NCBI RefSeq assembly: GCF_010728725.1
Contig: NZ_AP022606.1
Location: 4,030,001-4,094,000, forward strand
Length of the DNA stretch: 64,000 nucleotides
Origin: Mycobacterium branderi
Lineage (GTDB): Bacteria; Actinomycetota; Actinomycetes; Mycobacteriales; Mycobacteriaceae
Reading direction: 5' to 3'
Positions 1 to 7,737 of this stretch are shown one piece after another; position 1 is the stretch's first letter; each line of letters starts with the position of its first letter. A program made the position numbers and the translations under genes. The notes below the pieces were generated by a model. That model was not told the origin of the DNA, made no database searches, and worked only from the letters and a program-made list of their open reading frames with translations.

Positions 1-810
1 CTCGGCGGCAAGGCGATCCACGCCGGCCTGCAGGCTGGCCACCACCTTGTCGTGCACCACTTGGTCGTCGCCGTCGACAGCGATGGGCTCCTGCACCTCG
101 ATCGCGATCTTGGCCGGCAACGGAATGTGCCCGGCCAGGTCGCTGATGTTCAGTCCCCACGGCAACGCCAGTGAGATCGGAATGCTCTTGAGCCGCAGCA
201 GTTTATCCGTCATCAGCAGCTTGGCCAGCCACTGTCCGCGGGTGAGGAACAACGCGGTCTCTTGCCCACCGACGCTGGCGACCGGAACGATCGGCACACC
301 GGTCTCACGCGCCAGCCGCACGTATCCCATCCGCCCACCGAAGTCCACGGTGTGGCGTTCCCACGACGGCCGGAACACTTCGTAGTCGCCGCCGGGATAA
401 ACCAGCAGCGCGGCCCCGGATTCCAGTGCCAGCCGGGCGTTTTCGGGGTTAGCTGCGACGGTGCCGAACTTGCGCAGCCACCCCAGCGGCGGTGCCGAGA
501 CGACGAGGTTGTGGGCCAACTGGTAGAAGGGCCGCTCGACGCCGAAGTACGAGCAGAACGCCAGCGTGAACACGAACGTGTCGGGCGGCACGTTGCCGCC
601 GCTGTGGTTGCCGACCAGCAGCACGGGGCCCTGTGCCGGGATGCGATCCAGGCCGCGCACGTCGGCCCGGAAGTACAGCGAGGCCAGCAGCCAGGTGCCG
701 GGCAGCTGGTCGCGGATGTAGTCAGGATCGCGCTGGTCGAGGTCGGCCGTGGGCACTCGCGACGCCACCTGCGTGCGCACCCACTCCAGCACATCGCCGA
801 GTCCGGCCAT
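1..810 (-). CDS. LPLAT/MGAT-like acyltransferase, C-terminus outside window
   Basis: The frame enters at the left edge and runs back to an ATG at 808-810; 270 codons are visible with no stop, so the C-terminus is missing. Residues 64-77 (LVGNHSGGNVPPD) carry the histidine block of PlsC-type acyltransferases, and residues 136-150 (LVYPGGDYEVFRPSW) match the second signature of the mono/diacylglycerol acyltransferase-like branch. The inferred role is acyl-CoA-dependent acylation of a glycerolipid at the inner membrane. The His-to-Asp spacing is longer than the HX4D of classical PlsC enzymes. The gene starts 31 bp downstream of the amidohydrolase gene on the same strand and could be the last member of that transcript. 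The substrate cannot be told from sequence. Confidence 0.8.
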   Translation of the reverse strand, partial: MAGLGDVLEWVRTQVASRVPTADLDQRDPDYIRDQLPGTWLLASLYFRADVRGLDRIPAQGPVLLVGNHSGGNVPPDTFVFTLAFCSYFGVERPFYQLAHNLVVSAPPLGWLRKFGTVAANPENARLALESGAALLVYPGGDYEVFRPSWERHTVDFGGRMGYVRLARETGVPIVPVASVGGQETALFLTRGQWLAKLLMTDKLLRLKSIPISLALPWGLNISDLAGHIPLPAKIAIEVQEPIAVDGDDQVVHDKVVASLQAGVDRLAAE

Positions 811-841
811 AACCGCCGTTTATACCCAGCGTCGGTCCACG

Positions 842-1951
842 TCAAACGCCGTAGAGGCGTGCGGCGTTGGCGTGGGCGATCAGGTCGACCACCCGGATCG
901 CATCGTGTTCACTCCAGTCGTCGTCCGCCACGAACTCCCCGAGGACCTGCCCAATGCCCTTGCGCCACAACGCCGCACCGAGAAAGTGCAGCTCCGCCGG
1001 ACCGAACCCGTCCGACGAGTAGACGATCTTGCGGAACGGCGCGAGCTCCAACAGGCGGGCGATGAACGCCGGAGCGCGGGCGCCCAGGTAGTTGATGGAC
1101 AAGCCGCCGTCGAGGTAGACGTTGTTGAACGCCTGCGCCAGATAGCCGGCTTCGCGTTCGTAGGGATAGCAGTGCAGCAGCACAATCGGCGTATCGCCGG
1201 ATTGGCGCAGGAAGTCGAGCAGATACAGCGGGTTGGCCCGGTGCAGGTCGCAGTCCCGGTCGCCGAACCCGACGTGAAACTGCAGCGGCTTGCCCAGCCG
1301 CAGCGCCTGGTGCAGCCCGAAGCGCAGGAGCACCCGATCGCGCAACCGCGTCCCGCCGCCGGCGCGCCACCGGGCCGCGGCTTCGCTGACCTCCGCGGCC
1401 GACGGTTCGCTCAGGTCGCCTTCGAATCCGCCGCGGTAGGCGAGGATGGATTTGGTGCCGACGGCGCTGGGCGCGCGCCACCGCAGGATCTCCTCGAACG
1501 CCGAGGCATAATCGCCGGGCGCCTGCGCGGCCTGCTCGGCCAGCTGCTCCAGGCGAACCACCTCGTGTGCGCGCGCTCCGGACAGGTCGGCGAGCTGCGC
1601 GACGTCGGCGACGCCCTCGGCGTAGCCGGTGTCCACCAGCCAGTCGGTTACGCCGGCCGCCCGCAAGAAAACGCGGGCCAGCCCGAGCTCGCTGAACTGG
1701 CAACGTCGATCCCAATACTCGTCGGCGCCAGCATGTTTCGGCAAGCCGAGAAGCGGCGCGCAGTGGGCGCGCACCGCGAACCCGAGTTGCGAGTCGAATC
1801 CGGAGTCGAAATCAGCCAGCGGTTCGGTGTTGGCCTCGTTGAGGCCGTTCTCAAACCGCGCCCGGTCCCCCGCCGCCAGCCAGCAGCCGTGGACGTGCTG
1901 ATCGATCAACGCCACGTCGGCCACATGGCGCGCCAGCTCAGACACGCTCAT
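842..1951 (-). CDS. Amidohydrolase-family protein paired with GlnA3 (Rv1879-like)
   Basis: This 369-residue metal-dependent hydrolase has a TIM-barrel amidohydrolase layout: DQHVHGCW at residues 17-24 supplies the first HxH metal pair, followed by LQFHVGFGDRD, LLHCYPYE and a late YSSDGFG aspartate. The ATG at 1949-1951 overlaps the stop of the upstream glutamine synthetase homologue by 4 bp (ATGA), so translation is probably coupled. The long open extension upstream of this ATG runs through that gene and is a shadow. In fungi FluG and plant NodGS the same two domains are fused in one protein. The inferred job is hydrolysis of a small amide or gamma-glutamyl compound; the substrate is unknown. 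It corresponds to M. tuberculosis Rv1879. Confidence 0.85.
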   Translation of the reverse strand: MSVSELARHVADVALIDQHVHGCWLAAGDRARFENGLNEANTEPLADFDSGFDSQLGFAVRAHCAPLLGLPKHAGADEYWDRRCQFSELGLARVFLRAAGVTDWLVDTGYAEGVADVAQLADLSGARAHEVVRLEQLAEQAAQAPGDYASAFEEILRWRAPSAVGTKSILAYRGGFEGDLSEPSAAEVSEAAARWRAGGGTRLRDRVLLRFGLHQALRLGKPLQFHVGFGDRDCDLHRANPLYLLDFLRQSGDTPIVLLHCYPYEREAGYLAQAFNNVYLDGGLSINYLGARAPAFIARLLELAPFRKIVYSSDGFGPAELHFLGAALWRKGIGQVLGEFVADDDWSEHDAIRVVDLIAHANAARLYGV

Positions 1952-3300
1952 ACGCTCCAAGCCATCCGGAACTTGTCTGCCAGCTCCTCGGGATCCAAGT
2001 TCGCGTAGCGCTCGTGTTCGAGACGACGGACGGCGACAATCGCGTCGACGGCGGCATCGCCCAGAATTGCTCGCAGTCGAGCCGAACCATCCAGCGCGGC
2101 AATGGCGTCCAGTTGCCCTCGGGGCAGCTGCACGATGCCGTCGCGGGCGCGGTCGGCATCCGACAGCGTCACCGGGTCGATCGTGGTTTCCGGCGGCAGC
2201 GTCGCTTTGCGGGTAATTCCATCCAGTGCCAGTCCGAGAATCGCCGCCGACGCGAAATACGGGTTGGCCGACGGGTCGACCACCTTCACCTCGACGTTCC
2301 CGCCATACGGGTTGGCCGGCCCGCCCGCGACGAAACGCAGTGCCGCTTCTCGGTTCTCGGCGCCCCAGCACGTATAAGCGCCGGCCCAATTACCGGGCCG
2401 GGTCCGCAATCCGGACACGATCGACCCACACAGGACTCCCTGTGCCTCCGACAGCCCGTCGAGCACACCGGCCAGCGCGCTCTCACCGGCCGCAGTCATG
2501 CCGTGCGCGCCGCTCCCGTCGGAGAACAATGGGCCATCGCTGGTTGTCAGCGAAAAATGCTGGTGTGCACCGGATCCCACGCTGTCCGCAAACGGCGCAG
2601 GTGACAGGCTGACCCGCAGCCCGTGGCGCCGCGCCGCCCGGCCGACGAGGATCCTGGTCAGGACCAGCTGATCGGCGGCCGCTACCGGCGCGTGCGGTGT
2701 CAACGAGATCTCGAATTGGTTGACGCCGTACTCGGGATGGAACTGCTCGATTCCCACACCCGCCGCGGTGGCGGCGGCGGACACGTCACGCACGAACGCC
2801 TCGCGCTCGAGGATGCCGGCTAGCCCGTAGGGCGCCCACAGCGTCGACGGCAGCCTGCCGCCGTCGGGATCGACCACCATGAACTCGATTTCGTGGCCGA
2901 TGACGGCGTTGATGCCCTGCTCGGCCAGGGCGGACTCGACCCGCTGCAGCGTTCCGCGACTGCATGCCGGCACCGGCGTGCCGTCCTGTTCGAAGAATCC
3001 GGCCGGCGCCCAGGCCAGCCCGTCGCCGATGATGCGCAGGGCGGACGGATCGATACGGACGCGCTGATCACCGACCACGCCGATGTTTTCGGTGAATGCG
3101 ATGCCCGTCTGGTCGATCGCAAAGGCATGCCACACCAGGCTGGCGCCCATGCCCGGGGCGGCGAACGCGTTGGTGCGACGTATCGGCACCGCCTTGGCCA
3201 GCACGAGCCCGGCCGGGTTGACGACGGTGCCGATCACCGCGTCCACCCCTTCGGCCTCCAGCTGCGCGATGGCGGCGGCGGCAAGCGGGGTGGTGCTCAC
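1948..3300 (-). CDS. glnA3: Glutamine synthetase homologue GlnA3 (gamma-glutamyl ligase family)
   Basis: The protein is 450 residues, the same length as M. tuberculosis GlnA3. GHEIEFMVVDPD at 135-146, HPEYGVNQFEIS at 188-199 and GSGAHQHFS at 242-250 are the metal- and ATP-binding segments of type I glutamine synthetases. The usual RxPG...(A/S)P loop reads RTRPGNWAGAY, which departs from true glutamine synthetase. GlnA3 proteins of Streptomyces ligate glutamate to polyamines rather than ammonia, so gamma-glutamylation of an amine is the more likely reaction (inference from family knowledge). The start is a GTG at 3298-3300, 10 bp after the stop of the AhpD-like gene. Its stop overlaps the start of the amidohydrolase. 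Confidence 0.85.
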   Translation of the reverse strand: MSTTPLAAAAIAQLEAEGVDAVIGTVVNPAGLVLAKAVPIRRTNAFAAPGMGASLVWHAFAIDQTGIAFTENIGVVGDQRVRIDPSALRIIGDGLAWAPAGFFEQDGTPVPACSRGTLQRVESALAEQGINAVIGHEIEFMVVDPDGGRLPSTLWAPYGLAGILEREAFVRDVSAAATAAGVGIEQFHPEYGVNQFEISLTPHAPVAAADQLVLTRILVGRAARRHGLRVSLSPAPFADSVGSGAHQHFSLTTSDGPLFSDGSGAHGMTAAGESALAGVLDGLSEAQGVLCGSIVSGLRTRPGNWAGAYTCWGAENREAALRFVAGGPANPYGGNVEVKVVDPSANPYFASAAILGLALDGITRKATLPPETTIDPVTLSDADRARDGIVQLPRGQLDAIAALDGSARLRAILGDAAVDAIVAVRRLEHERYANLDPEELADKFRMAWSV

Positions 3301-3310
3301 GTGTGGTAAA

Positions 3311-3805
3311 TCAGGCTCGGCTGGGCAGCGTCAGCTTGCAGCTCTGCCCGATGTCGAGGGTTCGCAGCACGCGTCCCATCCCGACCCACAGCGCGCACGA
3401 CAACGCCAAGTCGGCGAGCAGCTCGTCGGAAAAGTGTTCACTGCAGCGCTGCCAGAAGTCCTCGTCGTCACGCAGCACGGTGTGCTCGGTGGCGAACCGG
3501 TGCGCGAATTCGGCGGCCAGCCGCTCCTGTTCGCTGTATCCCGGCCAGGTGCGCCACTCCGCCGCGTGCGCGTAAAGCTCTTCGTCCACGCCGGCCGCGG
3601 GCCCGTCGCCGTCGCGGGTGTTGACGCAGACCTCGCATTCGTTGTCGTGCGCGATCACTATCCGTGCGAGTTCGCGGGTGCGCATCGGCAGACGGTTGCG
3701 GTTGTAGACCGCGTCGCTGAACGCGCCGATGGCGCTGCCTAGTTCGGGTGATTTGCCAATCCAGCCGGCCAGGTCGTCGTCAGGGAAGGTTCCGATTCGG
3801 CTCAT
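3311..3805 (-). CDS. Carboxymuconolactone decarboxylase / AhpD-like protein
   Basis: This 164-residue protein carries the AhpD-fold signature: TRELARIVIAHDNECEVC, with a CxxC pair at C57 and C60, followed by a helix-rich C-terminal half. Proteins of this family act as thiol-dependent peroxidase or reductase partners, or as decarboxylases; the CxxC argues for redox chemistry. The ATG at 3803-3805 lies inside the 3' end of the exporter gene, overlapping it by 26 bp. An in-frame extension further upstream lies wholly in exporter coding sequence and was rejected. Sitting between an exporter and GlnA3 in one transcript suggests a shared stress or detoxification context. The specific substrate is unknown. 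Confidence 0.75.
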   Translation of the reverse strand: MSRIGTFPDDDLAGWIGKSPELGSAIGAFSDAVYNRNRLPMRTRELARIVIAHDNECEVCVNTRDGDGPAAGVDEELYAHAAEWRTWPGYSEQERLAAEFAHRFATEHTVLRDDEDFWQRCSEHFSDELLADLALSCALWVGMGRVLRTLDIGQSCKLTLPSRA

Positions 3806-5867
3806 GGCGGGATGGTACGCCACTGGCGAGTTGGCGGGGGCCCTCATGCCAATCACGTTGGGCGACAACCCGGTGTGCGATCCGGTCGAGGGCCGCTTCG
3901 ACCTGCACGCGGTCCGGTCGGCCCTCGAAGCCGGGCACCCGGGCCAGCTTGTCGATCACCCAGTCGCGAATCAGCTTCGAAACGAACTCGACTTGCTGGA
4001 CACCGGACGGCGTGAGCCACAACCGGTCGATGTCGCGTGCGGCGTAGCCGGCGCGCACCACGCCGTCGAACACCGGCTCGAGAACTTCGTACGGCAGCCC
4101 CAGGTCGTCGCCGATGTCGGTCAGCCGCGCTGCGCCGAATATCCGGGCATACCGGTGGATTCGCAACACGGCCCACAGGCCCGCGACGTCGAGCCGGCAA
4201 TCGGGCCGCATGGCAATGCTGCGCAGCCGCATTCCGGGAGTGCCCGCCAGCATGCGCCCGATCGCGGACTCGAGCAGTTCGTCCGGCGTCTGGGCGGTCG
4301 GCATCGCGAACCCGTCGCCCATGTCGGCGGCCCTGTTGCCGATGTCGCGCAGCGGCACCTCCCGCAAGAACAGCGCCAACACGAATCCGACGGCGGCGAC
4401 TGGCGCGGCCCACAGGAAAACCTTGGACAGCGAATCGGCATAGGCTGCCACGATCGGGGCCGCGACGTCGTGCGGCAGGCGGTGCAGAAGCTCCGGCGAA
4501 CTCGCCGCCGCGGCCGGTGTTCGGCTGGCCGCCAGCGCCGGACCCAGCCGGCTGTGCAGGAAGTTCATGAACAGCGACCCGAAGATCGCGGCACCGAACG
4601 AGCTGCCGATCGTGCGGAAGAAGGTCACGCCCGACGTGGCGACACCGAGGTCGTCGAAGCTCGACGTGTTCTGCACGATCAGGACCAGCACCTGCATGCA
4701 CAGCCCGATGCCGGCGCCCAGAATGACCAGATACAGCGACTGCTGCCACGTCGGCGTCGACGGCCCCATGCGCGACAACAGCACGAACGCGAGCACCATC
4801 ACGGCGGTGCCGGCGATCGGGAAGAACTTGTACCGGCCCGTCCGCCCGACCAGTACACCGCTGCTCATCGAGGTGGTCAGCATGCCGACCACCATCGGCA
4901 GCGTGCGAAGACCCGACGTCGTCGCCGACACGCCGTCCACGAACTGCATGTAGGTCGGCAAGAAGGTCAGCGCGCCCAGCATCGCGAATCCGACTACGAA
5001 CGAGAGCACACAGCACACGGTGAACACCGGGCTGGCGAACAGCCGCAGCGGCAGAATCGGTGCGGCCGAACGGCTTTCCACCCAGGCGAACACGCCGAGC
5101 GCAACGGCGGAGCCGACGAACAGTCCGATGATCGTCGGCGATCCCCACGGATAGGTGGTGCCGCCCCAGCTGGTGGCCAGCGTCAGGCCCGCGGCGCCGA
5201 GGCCGACGAAAACGATTCCGGCATAGTCGATCACGGGCCTGGCCCGGTCGGCCAGCGCCGGGATGGTCGCCGCGGCCACGAAGAACACCACCACCGACAC
5301 CGGGACGTTGATCCAAAACGCCCACCGCCAGGTGAGGTCGTCGGTGAAGTAGCCGCCCAGCAGCGGGCCGACCACCGTGGTGACACCGAACACCGCGCCC
5401 AGCGCGCCCTGGTAGCGGCCGCGTTCGCGCAGCGGAATCACTTCACCGATCAGCGCGGTGGCGGTCACCGTGAGACCGCCGCCGCCGATGCCCTGCAGCG
5501 CGCGGGCCAGCACCAGCATGATCATCGAGTGCGACAGCCCGCACAGGATCGAGCCGGCGACGAAGAACACCACGGCAGCCTGGAAAACCGTCTTGCGGCC
5601 GAACAGGTCCCCGAGCTTGCCGACGAGCGCGGTGACGATCGTGGACGCCAGCAGATAGCTGGTGACCACCCAGGACTGATGCCCGGCCCCGCCGAGGTCG
5701 GCGACGATCGTGGGCAGCGCCGTCGCCACGATCGTCTGGTCCAGCGCGGCGAGCAGCATGCCGAGCACAATCGCCAGAAAGATCAGATTGCGCCGCTTCG
5801 GGCTGATCAGCGTGCCACCCGGCACCGCGTCTGCGCCGGCCGTCGCCGGTGCAGTCGGTGCCGTCAT
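3780..5867 (-). CDS. DHA2-family MFS exporter with C-terminal cytoplasmic extension (Rv1877-like)
   Basis: The protein is 695 residues with about 14 predicted membrane segments over the first ~530. LDQTIVATALPTI near residue 43 is the DHA2 motif D1, GKLGDLFGRK is the cytoplasmic loop motif A, and GVTTVVGPLLGGYF is the antiporter motif C in helix 5. The last ~160 residues are soluble, helical and charged, and could form a winged-helix-like cytoplasmic domain; M. tuberculosis Rv1877 (about 687 residues) has the same extension. The role is proton-coupled efflux of a drug or metabolite across the inner membrane. The ATG at 5865-5867 is preceded by AAAGG, 16 bp after the bfrA stop, so co-transcription with bfrA is likely. 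Confidence 0.88.
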   Translation of the reverse strand: MTAPTAPATAGADAVPGGTLISPKRRNLIFLAIVLGMLLAALDQTIVATALPTIVADLGGAGHQSWVVTSYLLASTIVTALVGKLGDLFGRKTVFQAAVVFFVAGSILCGLSHSMIMLVLARALQGIGGGGLTVTATALIGEVIPLRERGRYQGALGAVFGVTTVVGPLLGGYFTDDLTWRWAFWINVPVSVVVFFVAAATIPALADRARPVIDYAGIVFVGLGAAGLTLATSWGGTTYPWGSPTIIGLFVGSAVALGVFAWVESRSAAPILPLRLFASPVFTVCCVLSFVVGFAMLGALTFLPTYMQFVDGVSATTSGLRTLPMVVGMLTTSMSSGVLVGRTGRYKFFPIAGTAVMVLAFVLLSRMGPSTPTWQQSLYLVILGAGIGLCMQVLVLIVQNTSSFDDLGVATSGVTFFRTIGSSFGAAIFGSLFMNFLHSRLGPALAASRTPAAAASSPELLHRLPHDVAAPIVAAYADSLSKVFLWAAPVAAVGFVLALFLREVPLRDIGNRAADMGDGFAMPTAQTPDELLESAIGRMLAGTPGMRLRSIAMRPDCRLDVAGLWAVLRIHRYARIFGAARLTDIGDDLGLPYEVLEPVFDGVVRAGYAARDIDRLWLTPSGVQQVEFVSKLIRDWVIDKLARVPGFEGRPDRVQVEAALDRIAHRVVAQRDWHEGPRQLASGVPSRHEPNRNLP

Positions 5868-5883
5868 ACCAGCCTTTCTTACC

Positions 5884-6366
5884 TCATGTCGTCGGCGGTC
5901 GGGCGACGCACTGCGCGCTGTAGAGCGCCTCGCCGAGCTTATCCATCAGCTCCAGTTGCGTTTGGAGGTAATCGATGTGGTCTTCCTCGTCGGCCACGAT
6001 CTTTTCGAAGATGGTGGCGCTGGTGCTGTCTTGCTTCTCGCGGCACAAGACGATGGCCGGTTTGAGGCGGTTGACCACCTCGAGTTCGAGGGCCAGGTCG
6101 CTCTCGAATTGTTCGCGCAGCGTCTGGCCGACCCGCAGCGACCCGATGCGCTGATAGTTGGGCAGACCGTCGAGGAGCAGGATGCGGTCGGTCACCATCT
6201 CGGCGTGTCGCATCTCGTCGAACGACTCCGCGCGCGTGTGCGATGCCAGCTCGGTAAATCCCCAATTTTCCTGCATTTTGGAGTGCAAAAAGTATTGGTT
6301 GATCGCAGTGAGTTCACTGGTCAATTGCTCGTTGAGCAGTCGCAAAACATCGGGGTCACCTTGCAT
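5884..6366 (-). CDS. bfrA: Bacterioferritin (heme-containing ferritin)
   Basis: The product is a 160-residue BfrA, nearly identical in layout to M. tuberculosis Rv1876. The ferroxidase ligands are visible as E18, E51 and H54, with the heme-ligand Met at M52 (FDEMRHAE), and the second half-site lies in ADEEDHIDYLQ. It oxidises Fe(II) and stores it in a 24-mer shell in the cytoplasm. The ATG at 6364-6366 is chosen because GAGGAG lies five bases upstream; the GTG two codons earlier would touch the ribosome site. It is divergent from bfd, whose ferredoxin product releases the stored iron. It is followed after 16 bp by the exporter gene. Confidence 0.96.
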   Translation of the reverse strand: MQGDPDVLRLLNEQLTSELTAINQYFLHSKMQENWGFTELASHTRAESFDEMRHAEMVTDRILLLDGLPNYQRIGSLRVGQTLREQFESDLALELEVVNRLKPAIVLCREKQDSTSATIFEKIVADEEDHIDYLQTQLELMDKLGEALYSAQCVARPPTT

Positions 6367-6456
6367 TGTCACTCCTCATACAGCGTGCCGTGCTTACCGA
6401 TGGCTAACGCTACAACAGGTCAAAACCCTTGTCACCCAAGGTAATACTCACTTCGG

Positions 6457-6475
6457 TCAGCTTTCCCTAACTAAA
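6457..6475 (-). promoter_or_regulatory. Candidate weaker IdeR box upstream of bfrA
   Basis: On the minus strand this reads TTTAGTTAGGGAAAGCTGA, which matches 13 of 19 positions of the mycobacterial iron box TTAGGTTAGGCTAACCTAA. It lies about 90 bp upstream of the bfrA start. In M. tuberculosis, IdeR activates bfrA from upstream-positioned boxes, so the placement fits activation, but the match is only moderate. Confidence 0.4.
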
Positions 6476-6629
6476 GCAAGGCTATGTTTCAACGCGCGCG
6501 AAGAGGTTGCCGATTTCTCCGGCAAATTTGCCCGACGGCGCCTCGAAATAAGTTCGCCGGCGCGGCGGGCGCCCCGATGGTCTGGCTGCGCCACAGCGTC
6601 CGCGGTCAGCCGACCCGCCGGTCAAGGAC

Positions 6630-6650
6630 TTAGGTTAGACTTCGCTAACC
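6630..6650 (+). promoter_or_regulatory. IdeR iron box 1 upstream of bfd
   Basis: TTAGGTTAGACTTCGCTAA (6630-6648) matches 15 of 19 positions of the IdeR consensus, with the left half-site TTAGGTTAG perfect. It is the distal member of a tandem pair 52-73 bp ahead of the bfd start. Binding of iron-loaded IdeR here would repress bfd when iron is plentiful. Confidence 0.75.
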
Positions 6651-6653
6651 GAC

Positions 6654-6673
6654 TTAGGTTAGACTCCACTAAC
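6654..6673 (+). promoter_or_regulatory. IdeR iron box 2 upstream of bfd
   Basis: TTAGGTTAGACTCCACTAA (6654-6672) also matches 15 of 19 consensus positions, with a perfect left half-site. The start-to-start distance from box 1 is 24 bp. It ends 29 bp before the bfd ATG, in a position that would block the promoter or early transcription. Confidence 0.75.
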
Positions 6674-6702
6674 ATGAGGCCTGTCCACCTCGGAGTGTGC
6701 TG

Positions 6703-6885
6703 ATGTACGTCTGCCTTTGCGTCGGCGCCACAAGCCACACCGTGTCCGAGTGTGTTGCTCGCGGTGCGTCGACGTCCAAGGAAGTGGCTGCGGCCTGCGG
6801 CGCCGGGGCCGACTGCGGGCGCTGCCGGCACAATCTGCGGGCGATCATCGCGGCCGCCCGACAACTCGAAACCAGCGCCTCTTAG
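6703..6885 (+). CDS. bfd: Bacterioferritin-associated ferredoxin
   Basis: The product is a 60-residue Bfd-type [2Fe-2S] protein. The cluster ligands are C4 and C6 (VCLCVG) and C38 and C41 (DCGRC), the CxC...CxxC arrangement specific to the family. Bfd docks on bacterioferritin and passes electrons to the heme so that stored ferric iron is reduced and released. The ATG at 6703 is preferred over the GTG at 6697, because GGAG at 6692-6695 sits seven bases before the ATG but almost touches the GTG. It diverges from bfrA and carries two IdeR boxes just upstream, so it is expected to rise in iron starvation. Its stop overlaps that of the convergent enoyl-CoA hydratase gene by 4 bp. Confidence 0.93.
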   Translation: MYVCLCVGATSHTVSECVARGASTSKEVAAACGAGADCGRCRHNLRAIIAAARQLETSAS

Positions 6886-7643
6886 TCTTGGCTCCCCCGC
6901 CGCCCGGTGAAGTCGGCCAGCGCCGCCGCATTGGCATGCGAACCCATCAGCTCGGCGAAGTGAGCGTTTTCCCGGGCGCTCGCGGCGGCGATCTCCGGAC
7001 GCAGCGGTTCGACGATGGTGTGCTTGACCGCCATCAGGCTTGAAACCGGCCGCGAGGCAAGGATTTCGGCGTGCCGGCGGGCCTCGGTGAGCAGATCGGC
7101 CGGCTCGCACACCTTCCAGACCAGGCCCATCCGGAGGGCTTCGTCTGCGTCCACCCACTCCGAGGACATCAGCAGCCAGGCGGCGTTTTGCCGGCCGACC
7201 AGCTGCGGCAACAAGTACGACGACGCCGCTTCCGGCGCGACGCCCAAGCTGGTGAACGGGCATTTCAGCCGGGCTGTGGAGGACATGAACGCCAGGTCGG
7301 CGTAGCCGAGGATGGTGGTGCCGATGCCTACCCCGACGCCGTTGACGGCACAGATCAGCGGCTTGGGGAACCGGCTCAGGGCCTCGATCATCGCGGTGAA
7401 GTGGGACTGTCCGCCCAGGCTGGGGTCGCTGATTCGCGCCTGCATTTCTTTGAGGTCATTGCCCGCACTGAACGCGCGACCGGCCCCGGTCAACAGGACG
7501 ACGGCGACGTCGGGGTCGTCGGCGGCGGCCGACAGCGCCTCGGCGGTGGCGGCGTAGAGCGCTTCGTTGAACGCGTTGAGCGCCTCCGGTCGGTTCAGCG
7601 TCAGGGTGCGTACCTTGTTGGCGTCGTCGATCTGCAATATCAC
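6882..7643 (-). CDS. Enoyl-CoA hydratase/isomerase family protein
   Basis: This is a 253-residue crotonase-fold protein. GAGRAFSAGNDLKEM at residues 54-68 and NGVGVGIGTTILGYADLAF near 100 form the CoA-binding/oxyanion-hole segments, and GVAPEAASSYLLPQLVG carries the second catalytic-type glutamate seen in hydratases and isomerases. The first catalytic Glu of true hydratases is not obvious (the segment reads GIGTTIL), so isomerase or another crotonase reaction is possible. The GTG start at 7641-7643 follows an AGGAGG ribosome site. It is convergent with bfd and overlaps its stop. The inferred role is beta-oxidation of a fatty acyl-CoA or related CoA ester in the cytoplasm. Confidence 0.87.
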   Translation of the reverse strand: MILQIDDANKVRTLTLNRPEALNAFNEALYAATAEALSAAADDPDVAVVLLTGAGRAFSAGNDLKEMQARISDPSLGGQSHFTAMIEALSRFPKPLICAVNGVGVGIGTTILGYADLAFMSSTARLKCPFTSLGVAPEAASSYLLPQLVGRQNAAWLLMSSEWVDADEALRMGLVWKVCEPADLLTEARRHAEILASRPVSSLMAVKHTIVEPLRPEIAAASARENAHFAELMGSHANAAALADFTGRRGSQD

Positions 7644-7737
7644 GGCTGCCTCCTAAGCCTTTTTGCCGCCAGACAGAAGCCAGGTTTGTGATGTCTCGGC
7701 GATAGCCGCCATAGCTTCTGATTCGCGGTCGAACCGG

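Larger units (their letters stand above)
6367..6702. promoter_or_regulatory. bfrA-bfd divergent intergenic region
   Basis: These 336 bp separate the bfrA and bfd start codons. No convincing gene is present. Two strong IdeR-type boxes lie at its bfd end, and a weaker one lies about 100 bp upstream of bfrA; each is listed separately. The middle (about 6476-6629) is ordinary GC-rich sequence with no strong hairpin that I can see. Confidence 0.6.

Noticed and set aside
1952..2389. N-terminal extension of the amidohydrolase
   Set aside because: It lies entirely inside glnA3 in another frame and is Arg-rich without conservation; the coupled ATG at 1949-1951 is better.
3729..6065. Plus-strand frame of 778 codons opposite the exporter gene
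   Set aside because: It is His/Arg/Gln-rich shadow coding of the MFS gene; the real membrane protein is on the other strand.
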